Part shown: positions 6,034-13,457 of the stretch, one piece after another
Numbering within the stretch: position 1 is the first letter of the stretch
How the letters are laid out: each line of letters opens with the position of its first letter
From: Dehalococcoidia bacterium
GTDB lineage: Bacteria; Chloroflexota; Dehalococcoidia; Dehalococcoidales; W693
DNA: 14,475 bases
Assembly: GCA_011170385.1 (NCBI GenBank)
Contig: DUFE01000092.1
Location: 1 to 14,475, forward strand
Direction of reading: 5' to 3'
The notes under the pieces: model-generated
The model's input: the letters and a program-made list of their open reading frames with translations, nothing else
What the model was told of the DNA's origin: nothing
Database searches by the model: none
Program-made: the position numbers and the translations under genes

Positions 6034-8754
6034 CTACTCCATCTGTCCCCAGTTGTCGCCGGTTTTGATATCCACCTTCAGCGGTATGCTCAACTCCAGC
6101 GAGGTAGACATTACCTCTGGCACCAGCTTCTTCATCTCTTCCAGCTCCTCGGCGGGCACCTCGAAGATAAGCTCATCGTGCACCTGGAGCAGCAGCTTGC
6201 TTTTCAGATTTCGCTTCGCCATCTGCCTGTCCAGCTCTATCATTGCCACCTTTATTATGTCAGCCGATGTGCCCTGAACCGGCATGTTTATCGCCATACG
6301 CTCGGCGGCTTCGCGCAGGTTGCGGTTGGACGAGTGGATCTCTTGTATGGCACGCCTCCGTCCCAGTATAGTCTCGACATAGCCCCTCTCCCTTGCCTGT
6401 TTCCTGGTCGAGTCCAGGTAATCTTTGACCTGTGGGTATTTCTTAAAGTATGAGTCTATAAACTGCTCCGCTTCCTCACGTGTTAGCTCGGTCGCCTGCT
6501 CCAGTCCGTAGCCGCTCATGCCGTAGATAACACCAAAGTTGACCGTCTTTGCCAGCCGCCGCATGTCCGCCGTCACATTGCCCGGATCTACCCCGAAGAG
6601 CAGGGCGGCGGTGGTGGTGTGGATGTCTCCATCGTGGAGGAAGGTCTCCAGCAGTGCTGGATCCTGTGATAGGTGAGCCAGCACACGCAGGTCTATCTGT
6701 GAATAGTCCCCGGAAAGCAATCGACAGTCGGGCGGGGCGATGAAAGCCCGCCTTATCTCCCTGCCCTGCTCAGTGCGGATGGGTATATTTTGCAGGTTCG
6801 GATCGCTTGAGGAGAGGCGTCCGGTTGCCGTGCGTGTCTGGTTGAAGCTGGTGTGCAGCCGCCCCGTCTTGTGGTTTATCAGGCTGGGCAGGGCATCGAC
6901 GTAGGTAGATTTTAACTTGCTAAGCTGGCGATACTCTAAAATAAGCTCTATGACCGGGTGGGCAATGCGCAACTCCTCTAACACCGAAGCTCCGGTAGAG
7001 TAGCCGCTCTTGGTCTTGCCCGCCGACGGTAGCTGTAGCTCTTCGAAAAGGACCTGGCTAAGCTGCTGGGATGAGTTGATATTGAAGCGGTGGCCGACGC
7101 TATCGTAGACGCCCTTTTCCAGCTCCAGCAACCGCTCGCCGAGATGGTGAGACATATGCCGCAGGCTGTCTGCGTCTAGCAATACCCCGTTCCGCTCCAT
7201 CTTTATCAGCACTGGTACCAGTGGCATCTCCACCTCTGAAAACAGCTTCCATAACCCTTGCTCTTTAAGCTCGGTGCCAAATATTTTCGCCAGACGCCAG
7301 GTCATATCGGCATCGGCACAGGCGTAGTCTTTGGTGTGGGAAACCTCCACCTGGGATATACATATCTGCTTGGCGCCGGAGCCGATGAGGTCGGTAATGG
7401 GCGTCATCTCGATGCCCAGTCTGCTGAAGGCGAGGGATTTCAATCCGATAGACTTTTCCCCAAGCAGGTGGGCGGCGATCATTGTATCGAAGTTCAGATT
7501 ACTGACATCGACACCATGCCCGGCTAGCACCGTCATATCGTACTTGCCGTTGTGGGCTATCTTTTCCAGGATGTTATCCTCCAGTATGGGCTTCAACCCG
7601 GCGAGCACCTCTTCCAGCGGCAGCTGTTCCGTTTGCTCCCAGCTTACGTGGCCTACCGGAATGTAGTTGCCCTCGCCTTCAACCGGCGAAAAGGAGATGC
7701 CGACCAGTTGAGCTGAGATAGCATCCAGGCTGGTGGTCTCGGTGTCGAAGGCGAAGGAGCCGGCTTGTTTGAGGTGGTTGACTAACTTATTGAGCTCTTC
7801 GGCGGTGCAGATGACGCTGTACTCCGTCTGGCAGGGCGGCTGGCTTTCAGCCGCCCTGCTGGCATCCGGTATCTCCCCCAGAGCCTCGGACAGCCTGGGT
7901 AGCAGGCTGGCGAACTCCAGCTCACGAAAGAGCTCGGTAACCTTTTGACGGTCGAAGCGATTGAGCTGCGATTCCTTCAGGTTTAGTTCGACTGGCAGCC
8001 CGGTAACGATGGTCGCCAGCTCCTTGCTGCGGCGGGCGATGCTTTCGTTGTCACGCAAGAGGTTTTGCACCTTCTGCGGCGTAACCTCATCGATGTGGCT
8101 GTAAATCTCTTCTATGCCGCCGAACTGCCGGATTAGCTTCACCGCTGTCTTGCCGCCGATGCTGGGGACGCCGGGGATGTTGTCTGATTTATCACCGACC
8201 AGTGCCTTCAGGTCGGCGATGTGCTCCGGCTCGACGCCGTATTTCTCTTTAACGGCATCTTCGTCATATAGCATGGTGTCGGAGAAAGAGCGCTTCGGTT
8301 TGGGATACAGCACCTTCACCTTGGGCGATACCAGTTGCATGGCATCGGCGTCTCCTGTAACGATAACGGCATCCATATCCCGTTTTGCCGACTGGCTGCT
8401 CAAAGCGCCTAAGACATCGTCGGCTTCGTAGCCGTCAAGCTCGAATATGGGCATGTTGAACGCCTCTATGAGCTGTCTTACCCGCCCCAGCTGATTGACC
8501 AGCTCCTCCGGTGTCGGTGGACGGTGCGCCTTGTACCCGTCGAAGAGCTTGTGGCGAAAGGTGGGCGCTTTCCTGTCGAAGGCGATGGCGTAGTGGCTGG
8601 GCTTCAGCTCGTAGATAGCCTTTAGCAGCATACTGGCGAAGCCATAGACGGCGTTTACCATCTCACCGGTTCTGGATACCGTTAGCGGCGGCAGGGCATG
8701 GTAGGCGCGGTGAATCAGGGCGTTGCCGTCTATGAGTAGAAGCAACTTCTTCAT
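6034..8754 (-). CDS. polA: DNA polymerase I
   Basis: PolA fills repair gaps and removes primers. All three domains are present in 906 residues. The 5'-3' exonuclease spans about 1-290 ('LIDGNALIHRAYHAL', 'YEADDVLGAL', 'GDKSDNIPGV'). The 3'-5' exonuclease spans about 310-490 with intact Asp337 and Glu339 (FDTET), Asn402 and Asp406 (HNGKYD), and Tyr477 and Asp481 (YACAD), so proofreading should be active, unlike in Thermus or many Gram-positive enzymes. The polymerase (about 500-906) has motif A 'SGDYSQIDLR' with Asp683, motif B 'RRLAKTVNFGVIYG' with Lys736, Phe740 and Tyr744, and motif C 'QVHDELIFEV' with His859-Asp860-Glu861. A 12-bp mRNA hairpin lies at the junction of the two exonuclease domains. 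It is followed two bases later by mutM. A near-perfect extended -10 sits directly before its ATG. Confidence 0.98.
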   Translation of the reverse strand: MKKLLLLIDGNALIHRAYHALPPLTVSRTGEMVNAVYGFASMLLKAIYELKPSHYAIAFDRKAPTFRHKLFDGYKAHRPPTPEELVNQLGRVRQLIEAFNMPIFELDGYEADDVLGALSSQSAKRDMDAVIVTGDADAMQLVSPKVKVLYPKPKRSFSDTMLYDEDAVKEKYGVEPEHIADLKALVGDKSDNIPGVPSIGGKTAVKLIRQFGGIEEIYSHIDEVTPQKVQNLLRDNESIARRSKELATIVTGLPVELNLKESQLNRFDRQKVTELFRELEFASLLPRLSEALGEIPDASRAAESQPPCQTEYSVICTAEELNKLVNHLKQAGSFAFDTETTSLDAISAQLVGISFSPVEGEGNYIPVGHVSWEQTEQLPLEEVLAGLKPILEDNILEKIAHNGKYDMTVLAGHGVDVSNLNFDTMIAAHLLGEKSIGLKSLAFSRLGIEMTPITDLIGSGAKQICISQVEVSHTKDYACADADMTWRLAKIFGTELKEQGLWKLFSEVEMPLVPVLIKMERNGVLLDADSLRHMSHHLGERLLELEKGVYDSVGHRFNINSSQQLSQVLFEELQLPSAGKTKSGYSTGASVLEELRIAHPVIELILEYRQLSKLKSTYVDALPSLINHKTGRLHTSFNQTRTATGRLSSSDPNLQNIPIRTEQGREIRRAFIAPPDCRLLSGDYSQIDLRVLAHLSQDPALLETFLHDGDIHTTTAALLFGVDPGNVTADMRRLAKTVNFGVIYGMSGYGLEQATELTREEAEQFIDSYFKKYPQVKDYLDSTRKQARERGYVETILGRRRAIQEIHSSNRNLREAAERMAINMPVQGTSADIIKVAMIELDRQMAKRNLKSKLLLQVHDELIFEVPAEELEEMKKLVPEVMSTSLELSIPLKVDIKTGDNWGQME
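7831..7859. repeat. 12-bp perfect inverted repeat inside polA at a domain boundary
   Basis: GCAGGGCGGCTG (7831-7842), a five-base loop and CAGCCGCCCTGC (7848-7859) are fully complementary. On the coding strand it falls in codons for about residues 299-308 (SRAAESQPPC), the poorly conserved linker between the 5'-3' and 3'-5' exonuclease domains. A GC-rich stem of this length is unlikely by chance in coding sequence and should fold in the mRNA. Confidence 0.7.
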
Positions 8755-8760
8755 AGCCTA

Positions 8761-8769
8761 ATTATAGCA
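8761..8769 (-). promoter_or_regulatory. Extended -10 promoter for polA, probably leaderless
   Basis: The minus strand reads TGCTATAAT, a perfect TATAAT with the upstream TGn of extended -10 promoters; no good -35 is visible. Only six bases (TAGGCT) separate it from the polA ATG, so transcription would begin at about the start codon. A read-through message from the rhodanese gene would instead use the AGG in those six bases. Confidence 0.45.
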
Positions 8770-8807
8770 GGGTAGGCGGTGTTTGGGTTAGTGTGAAGGT
8801 GGTATTG

Positions 8808-9266
8808 CTACTCCAACACCGGTAGACCGGCAGCCTGCCAAGCGTTTATGCCGCCCGATATGTTATAGACCTTTGTAAAATTCTGCACCGCTATCAAAGC
8901 CAGCGCCTGGCTGCTTCTTGCCCCGCTCCGGCAATATATAAGATACGTTTTGTTTTTATCCAATGCTTCGGTTTCATCACTGAAGGTATCTGAGTAATAG
9001 TCGATATTGATAGCGTTTTCTATGTGTCCCTGGGCGAACTCATCCAGTGTTCGCACATCAATAATAACAAATTCCGGATTCTGCTGGTTCGCCTGTATTA
9101 ACGTAAAGGCTTCCTCTGCGGTTATATCTTCGGCTGTCCGTGTTTCTGTCGGTGGGGTGGTGTTATCAATGCGGCTGCCATAGAGTTCACCGGTAACAGT
9201 TAGCCCAATGACCACTGCTATCACCAGCACCCACAGCAGTGACTTCTTCAGGTTGCTATTCTTCAT
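8808..9266 (-). CDS. Membrane-anchored rhodanese-domain protein
   Basis: This is a single-domain rhodanese, a fold that carries sulfur as a persulfide on one cysteine. Residues 9-27 form an N-terminal hydrophobic helix after a basic start (MKNSNLKK), with no lipobox Cys, so the domain is probably held on the outer face of the membrane or secreted. After a Thr/Pro-rich spacer, 'ITAEEAFTLIQANQQNPEFVIIDVRTLDEFAQGHIENAINI' is the standard rhodanese entry. The active-site loop is 'YCRSGARSSQA' with Cys112, and the end reads 'VYNISGGINAWQAAGLPV'. The length (152) is normal for this type. It overlaps the DUF4342 gene by 11 bases and lies 53 bases ahead of polA. The physiological sulfur donor and acceptor cannot be read from sequence. 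Confidence 0.9.
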   Translation of the reverse strand: MKNSNLKKSLLWVLVIAVVIGLTVTGELYGSRIDNTTPPTETRTAEDITAEEAFTLIQANQQNPEFVIIDVRTLDEFAQGHIENAINIDYYSDTFSDETEALDKNKTYLIYCRSGARSSQALALIAVQNFTKVYNISGGINAWQAAGLPVLE

Positions 9267-9537
9267 CCTTCTGGCTGCTGGAATCCTTTTCCTCTACCCT
9301 CTCCACCTCTATGGTACACTCGGTTACCAGCGCCGCCAGGGCGCCGACGGCTGCCAGCACCGGCGCCGCCATGATGCCTATAGCCGCCGCCGGAGCGCCG
9401 ATGGTCAGCGGTACCTCCAGCAGGGTCTTATCATTGTGCAGTATGCGGATCCTTCTGATGTTGCCTTCGTGAATAAGCTGTTTCACCTTGCCCAGCAGCT
9501 GGTCTCCGGATATGGTGATTTTTTCCTTGATAGTCAT
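9256..9537 (-). CDS. DUF4342 domain-containing protein
   Basis: The 93-residue product fits my memory of the DUF4342 family, whose function is unknown. Residues 1-45 read 'MTIKEKITISGDQLLGKVKQ' and then 'LIHEGNIRRIRILHNDKTLLEVPL', a charged domain with a helix and a beta hairpin. Residues 46-70 are an Ala/Gly-rich hydrophobic stretch, 'IGAPAAAIGIMAAPVLAAVG', that may insert in the membrane, and the tail is strongly acidic (VERVEEKDSSSQKDEE). The ATG has a good GAGGGA site and lies behind a plausible promoter, so it is probably the first gene of the DUF4342-rhodanese transcript. The 11-base overlap with the rhodanese gene suggests joint translation and perhaps joint action at the membrane. Confidence 0.8.
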   Translation of the reverse strand: MTIKEKITISGDQLLGKVKQLIHEGNIRRIRILHNDKTLLEVPLTIGAPAAAIGIMAAPVLAAVGALAALVTECTIEVERVEEKDSSSQKDEE

Positions 9538-9579
9538 AATTCCCTCTATGATGCCGGATAGTACGATAAATCAGGTTAG

Positions 9580-9608
9580 ATTTAAGCACATTCGGTACCA
9601 ACTTACAA
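9580..9608 (-). promoter_or_regulatory. Candidate promoter for DUF4342-rhodanese
   Basis: On the minus strand TTGTAA (9603-9608) and TTAAAT (9580-9585) are exactly 17 bases apart, each matching four of six consensus positions. The leader to the ATG at 9537 would be about 35 bases and contains a good GAGGGA site. This 160-base gap also feeds argF in the other direction. Confidence 0.4.
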
Positions 9609-9655
9609 ATTTTACATCACTTATTTTTCGGCTCTAGTGAACCAACGCTGTTTCG

Positions 9656-9664
9656 TGATATACT
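9656..9664 (+). promoter_or_regulatory. Candidate extended -10 promoter for argF
   Basis: TGATATACT contains a five-of-six -10 box (TATACT, 9659-9664) with the TGn extension; the -35 region is weak. The start point would be near 9671, giving a 30-base leader. No ARG-box palindrome was recognised. Confidence 0.4.
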
Positions 9665-9700
9665 TTGTGTCGTACTATATAGAACGGTTGTTGATTTTAG

Positions 9701-10636
9701 ATGAAAGACCTGCTTTCGGTATCAGATTTAAGCGGCGACGATATCCAGCTGTTGTTATCGGATGCCGAAGAGATAAAAGCCAGCGGCTGGCTCTCCGCAC
9801 TTGACGGCAAGGTGATGGCGCTCCTGTTCGAGAAGCCGTCGTTGAGGACGCGCGTCAGCCTCGAGATTGCCATGCGGCAGCTTGGCGGGCAGTCCCTCTA
9901 CCTTTCGCCGACGGAAGTTGGGCTGGGGGAGCGTGAATCCATTCCCGATGTCGCCCGTGTCATCGGCCGCTATACTGATATCATTGCCGTTCGTGCTTTC
10001 AAACACGACACTGTTCAGACGCTGGCGGAGTATGCCGACATACCGGTGATAAACGCTCTCTCCGATTTAGAGCACCCCTGCCAGGCGCTAACAGACATAT
10101 TCACCATCCGTGAGAAAAAGAGGAAATTGGCAGGTTTGACCCTTGCCTATGTCGGCGATGGCAACAATGTCGCCAACAGCCTTATGCTGGCAGCGTCACT
10201 TACCGGTATGAACTTCAGGATTGCCTCCCCGAAGGGTTATCGGGTTCAGGAGAATATTCTGCAACTGGCACAGGGCTATGCCGCCGAAAGCGGAGCCGAT
10301 GTTCTGTGCGCCGATAAGCCGCAGCAGGCTGTTGCCGGTGCCGATGTCGTCTATACGGATGTATGGATAAGTATGGGGCAGGAAGCCGAAGCCAATAAAC
10401 GCCGCCGGGCATTCAATAGCTTTCAGGTAAACGGCGAACTGATGTCTTTAGCCAGGGAAGACGCCATACTGATGCACCCGCTGCCAGCGCACCGCGGTGA
10501 GGAGGTGTCGGAGGACGTACTGGATAGTCCGCAATCGGTGGTCTTCGACCAGGCGGAAAACCGGATGCACCTTGAGAAGGCACTGCTGATGCATATGCTG
10601 GGCGGTCTGGAGATAACACTGCCCGGATATCACTAA
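9701..10636 (+). CDS. argF: Ornithine carbamoyltransferase
   Basis: ArgF joins ornithine and carbamoyl phosphate to make citrulline in arginine synthesis. The 311-residue protein has the carbamoyl-phosphate loop 'FEKPSLRTRVSLE' (SxRTR), 'HPCQALTD' in the active site, 'YVGDGNNVANSL' starting the ornithine domain, and 'DVWISMGQE' for ornithine binding. The late motif reads 'MHPLPAHRGEEV', where most family members have HCLPAHRGEE; here Pro replaces the Cys that contacts ornithine. The remaining motifs, including the DVWxSMGQE ornithine motif, argue for ornithine rather than aspartate as substrate. The ATG has only a poor ribosome binding site. A gene for a two-helix membrane protein follows 15 bases later, behind a very strong ribosome binding site. 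Confidence 0.95.
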   Translation: MKDLLSVSDLSGDDIQLLLSDAEEIKASGWLSALDGKVMALLFEKPSLRTRVSLEIAMRQLGGQSLYLSPTEVGLGERESIPDVARVIGRYTDIIAVRAFKHDTVQTLAEYADIPVINALSDLEHPCQALTDIFTIREKKRKLAGLTLAYVGDGNNVANSLMLAASLTGMNFRIASPKGYRVQENILQLAQGYAAESGADVLCADKPQQAVAGADVVYTDVWISMGQEAEANKRRRAFNSFQVNGELMSLAREDAILMHPLPAHRGEEVSEDVLDSPQSVVFDQAENRMHLEKALLMHMLGGLEITLPGYH

Positions 10637-10651
10637 GGAGGTAACGCAACT

Positions 10652-11311
10652 ATGTTTAGGAGCGTAATCTACTACGGCTGGGCGCCGATACTGATAACGG
10701 CACTAGCCATCATCGGCTATATTTATAAATGGCCCATCGAGGCTATAGCCACCATACTGGGCATTCTGCTGGTTGTCGGCTTGGCGATAGTGGCTGTCGG
10801 AGCCAGGGAAAAGGAGATGGAGCGCTCATCTCACAAGCTCAAGGAACTGGCGGGCTACTTCAACCGCCGCTTTATGGGCGAATCTTCGCTGTCTATCTTT
10901 GCCATAATAAACAGCTTGTTTAAGACGGACAATACCAAGCTTTGGGACTGGGCGAGAGCCTGCGATATGTCGCAGCGCGTCTTCAATACCTGGTGCAGCA
11001 GCTTTTCCACCCGGCTGGAGGTGGACACCAAGACGGGACGCTTCGGCATCTATCTGCGCACCTATCTCAATGAGCTCTGGCTGATAACCGACCTGTACTA
11101 TGAATATGTGGAGCAGTTCCACGAGATTGCCGAGAAGATCGAGCTGCCGGCGGAGACGCTGGAACAATATGATAAGTTCGTTATGGAATATAACACTTAT
11201 ATCGTTGTGTTCCAGGAACTGGTCAGCGAGCTGAAAAAGGTGGCTAGAACTGAGATAGAGCCGCCCAGCATCAAAGCCGCCAATGTGCTCCCTGGGGCGA
11301 AAACCCTGTAG
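10652..11311 (+). CDS. Membrane protein with two N-terminal helices, function unknown
   Basis: The 219-residue protein has two adjacent hydrophobic helices (about 10-26, 'WAPILITALAIIGYIYK', and 28-50, 'PIEAIATILGILLVVGLAIVAVG') followed by a soluble part of about 165 residues. The hairpin anchor, with a positively charged segment after it (REKEMERSSHKLKE), suggests that the soluble part faces the cytoplasm. That part is helical, with many Trp and Tyr (LWDWARACDMSQR, FNTWCSSF, LWLITDLYYEYVEQFHEIAEK), and ends in a low-complexity tail. I recognise no family and no catalytic motif. The ATG has a textbook AAGGAGGT site about ten bases upstream, and the gene starts 15 bases after argF, so it is probably expressed with it. 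Composition matches the neighbours. Its job cannot be inferred from context. Confidence 0.75.
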   Translation: MFRSVIYYGWAPILITALAIIGYIYKWPIEAIATILGILLVVGLAIVAVGAREKEMERSSHKLKELAGYFNRRFMGESSLSIFAIINSLFKTDNTKLWDWARACDMSQRVFNTWCSSFSTRLEVDTKTGRFGIYLRTYLNELWLITDLYYEYVEQFHEIAEKIELPAETLEQYDKFVMEYNTYIVVFQELVSELKKVARTEIEPPSIKAANVLPGAKTL

Positions 11312-11376
11312 GAATTTGCCTCTTCTTCCTTCTCTGGCAAAGGGAGAACGATATCCATTATAAATCTCAAAAGAGC

Positions 11377-11407
11377 CTTACATCGGGCTATACCCTTGCT
11401 TTATAAT
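11377..11407 (+). promoter_or_regulatory. Candidate promoter for der-plsY
   Basis: A perfect TATAAT (11402-11407) is preceded after 19 bases by CTTACA (11377-11382, four of six). The start point would fall just before the GGAGG site of der, giving a leader of about a dozen bases. A TTTGCC/GGCAAA inverted repeat with a 15-base loop (11315-11341) lies upstream but lacks a U-run. Confidence 0.4.
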
Positions 11408-11425
11408 ACATAATCGGAGGCAGGT

Positions 11426-12742
11426 ATGACCAAACCGATCGTGGCTATCGTCGGGCGGCAGAACGTAGGCAAATCCACACTTCTGAATCGCCTGGCGGGC
11501 AAGCGCATAGCCATCGTCAGCGACGTGCCAGGCACAACCCGTGACCGCATTGTAACAAGCGTCTTCTGGAAGGAAAGAGAGTTCGTAGTGGTGGATACCG
11601 GCGGGCTGGAGACGGGCGGTGGCTCTGATATAGCCCACGAGGTCAACCAGCAGGTAAAGACTGCCATAGACGGCGCCGATGCTATCATATTTCTGGTAGA
11701 TGTCAGGGATGGCATAACCGCCTCGGATTCGGAAATCGCCGATATTCTTCGCAGCTCGGCTAAGCCGCTGCTGCTGGCAGCCAACAAGGCGGACAATAAC
11801 CGCCTGGAGGCAGAGGTAGTTGAGTTCTTCAGCCTTGGGCTTGGGGAGCCGCTGCCCATCAGCGCATATCACGGGCGCGGCATATTCGAGTTGGTGGATA
11901 AGATAGTCTCCCTGCTGCCGGAAGCACCTGTGGTCGAAGCCGGGGGGGAGCAGATAAGGATAGCTATCGTCGGCAGACCTAATGTGGGCAAGTCCATGCT
12001 GCTGAATGCTCTGCTGGGCGAGCCGCGGGTTATCGTCAGCGATGTTCCGGGCACCACCCGTGATGCTATAGACACCCAACTTGACTTCGAGGGGCAAAGT
12101 GTGTTACTTATTGATACGGCTGGTATCAAGAGAAGGGGTCGTGTTGGGAAGGGGATTGCCCAGTATAGTGTTCTACGCTCTTTAAGGGCAATAGATAGGG
12201 CTGATGTTGTGCTGTTAGTGCTTGATGCCACCGAGCTGGTTGTGGCTCAAGATGTGCATATCGCCGGCTACATTCAGCAGGCTGCCAGAGGGATTGCACT
12301 GGTGGTCAATAAGTGGGACTTGGTTGTGAACAGCAACAAGACTGAATGCAGCAAGTACGTAAGGAACAAGCTGAAGTTCGTACCATATGCCCCGGTGCTG
12401 TATACCTCTGCCAAGCTCGGGCAGGGCACGGACAAGGTGATACCCCGGGCGCAACAGATATATCGGGAGAGGCTCAAAAGGATACCAACCACTAAAGTGA
12501 ACAGCGTCATCCAGCGGGCGGCAGCCACTCATATTCCGCCGCGAAGTGGTAAAAAGCAATTGAAAATGTTATATGCTACCCAGGCTGACGTAAATCCGCC
12601 TACCTTCGTCTTCTTCGTTAATGATAGCGAGCTGGTTCATTTTTCCTACCGGCGCTATCTGGAGAACAGGTTACGGCAGTCGTTTGGCTTCGACGGCACG
12701 CCGCTGCGGCTGATTTTCAAGAATAGGAGCGAACAGTGCTGA
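11426..12742 (+). CDS. der: GTPase Der (EngA), ribosome assembly
   Basis: Der is the tandem-GTPase factor required for maturation of the 50S subunit. The 438-residue product has both G domains. Domain 1 has G1 'GRQNVGKS' (10-17), G2/G3 'DVPGTTRDR' and 'DTGG' (57-60), and G4 'NKAD' (120-123). Domain 2 has G1 'GRPNVGKS' (183-190), 'DVPGTTRDA', 'DTAGIKRRGRV' (230-240) and 'NKWD' (295-298). The C-terminal KH-like domain runs from about 350 and contains 'YATQADVNPPTFVFFVN'. The first G1 has Gln where Pro is usual. The ATG has GGAGG six bases upstream. It overlaps plsY by seven bases. The codons from about 12,095 to 12,330 are less GC-rich than the rest of the gene. Confidence 0.97.
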   Translation: MTKPIVAIVGRQNVGKSTLLNRLAGKRIAIVSDVPGTTRDRIVTSVFWKEREFVVVDTGGLETGGGSDIAHEVNQQVKTAIDGADAIIFLVDVRDGITASDSEIADILRSSAKPLLLAANKADNNRLEAEVVEFFSLGLGEPLPISAYHGRGIFELVDKIVSLLPEAPVVEAGGEQIRIAIVGRPNVGKSMLLNALLGEPRVIVSDVPGTTRDAIDTQLDFEGQSVLLIDTAGIKRRGRVGKGIAQYSVLRSLRAIDRADVVLLVLDATELVVAQDVHIAGYIQQAARGIALVVNKWDLVVNSNKTECSKYVRNKLKFVPYAPVLYTSAKLGQGTDKVIPRAQQIYRERLKRIPTTKVNSVIQRAAATHIPPRSGKKQLKMLYATQADVNPPTFVFFVNDSELVHFSYRRYLENRLRQSFGFDGTPLRLIFKNRSEQC

Positions 12743-13401
12743 TCGCCAAGTTCATTCTTGTAGCCTTTATCGGTTATCTGCTGGGTTCTATACCCTTCGG
12801 TTTAATCATTAGTAAGTATAAGGCTAAGATAGACATTCGCCAATATGGCAGCGGCAAGATCGGAGGTACCAACGTCCTCCGGACCATGGGCAGAAAAGCA
12901 TTTCTGCTGGTAGCTGCGCTGGATATCGCCAAAGGAGCGCTGGCGGTGTTATTCGCTGGTTTGATAATCGGACAGGAATATATAGTGGTCGGTAGCTCCG
13001 GGCTGGGTTTACTTTTTGCCCAGGTAATCGCCGCACTGGCGGCTATCACCGGGCATATCTGGCCAATATTCGTTAAGTTCAAGGGGGGTAGGGGGGTAGC
13101 CACCTTCATCGGTGGCTTGATAGCCCTGTGCCCAGTCGCCGGGCTGTTCGGAGGCGAGGCTCTGATTATAGGTGCCGGTTTGAGTGGCTTTGCTTCACTG
13201 GGTTCGATTATCGGTGTCGTCGGCGCCTATACCATATTGATTCCGCTTACTATAATGAACGGCTTCCCGGTTGAGTATCTGGGTTATGTTCTGATAGGCA
13301 CTCTGCTCATATTATTCGTGCACCGGGACAATATTAAAAGGCTGCTATCGGGCAAGGAGCGCCGGTTGAACCAAAAATCGGAGAAGCTCGGTTCGGTATA
13401 G
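12736..13401 (+). CDS. plsY: Acyl-phosphate:glycerol-3-phosphate acyltransferase
   Basis: PlsY is the integral membrane enzyme that moves an acyl group from acyl-phosphate to glycerol-3-phosphate, giving lysophosphatidate. The 221 residues form about five to six hydrophobic helices with the three cytoplasmic motifs: 'GSGKIGGTNVLRTMG' (38-52), 'GHIWPIFVKFKGGRGVAT' (106-123), and 'HRDNIKRLLSGKE' near the C-terminus. The first motif normally reads GSGNxGATN; Lys in place of Asn is, as I recall, shared with other Dehalococcoidia-type enzymes. The start is GTG, preceded by an AGGAG site, and it overlaps the der stop by seven bases. The gpsA gene, which makes its substrate glycerol-3-phosphate, follows 56 bases later. 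Confidence 0.96.
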   Translation: MLIAKFILVAFIGYLLGSIPFGLIISKYKAKIDIRQYGSGKIGGTNVLRTMGRKAFLLVAALDIAKGALAVLFAGLIIGQEYIVVGSSGLGLLFAQVIAALAAITGHIWPIFVKFKGGRGVATFIGGLIALCPVAGLFGGEALIIGAGLSGFASLGSIIGVVGAYTILIPLTIMNGFPVEYLGYVLIGTLLILFVHRDNIKRLLSGKERRLNQKSEKLGSV

Positions 13402-13457
13402 ACTGGTTGGGCTCGTGACGGAAATATTCAACGGGTGAAGACAAGATAGGCTGATAT

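Noticed and set aside
11315..11341. TTTGCC/GGCAAA inverted repeat as a terminator before der
   Set aside because: Six-base stem, 15-base loop and no U-run.
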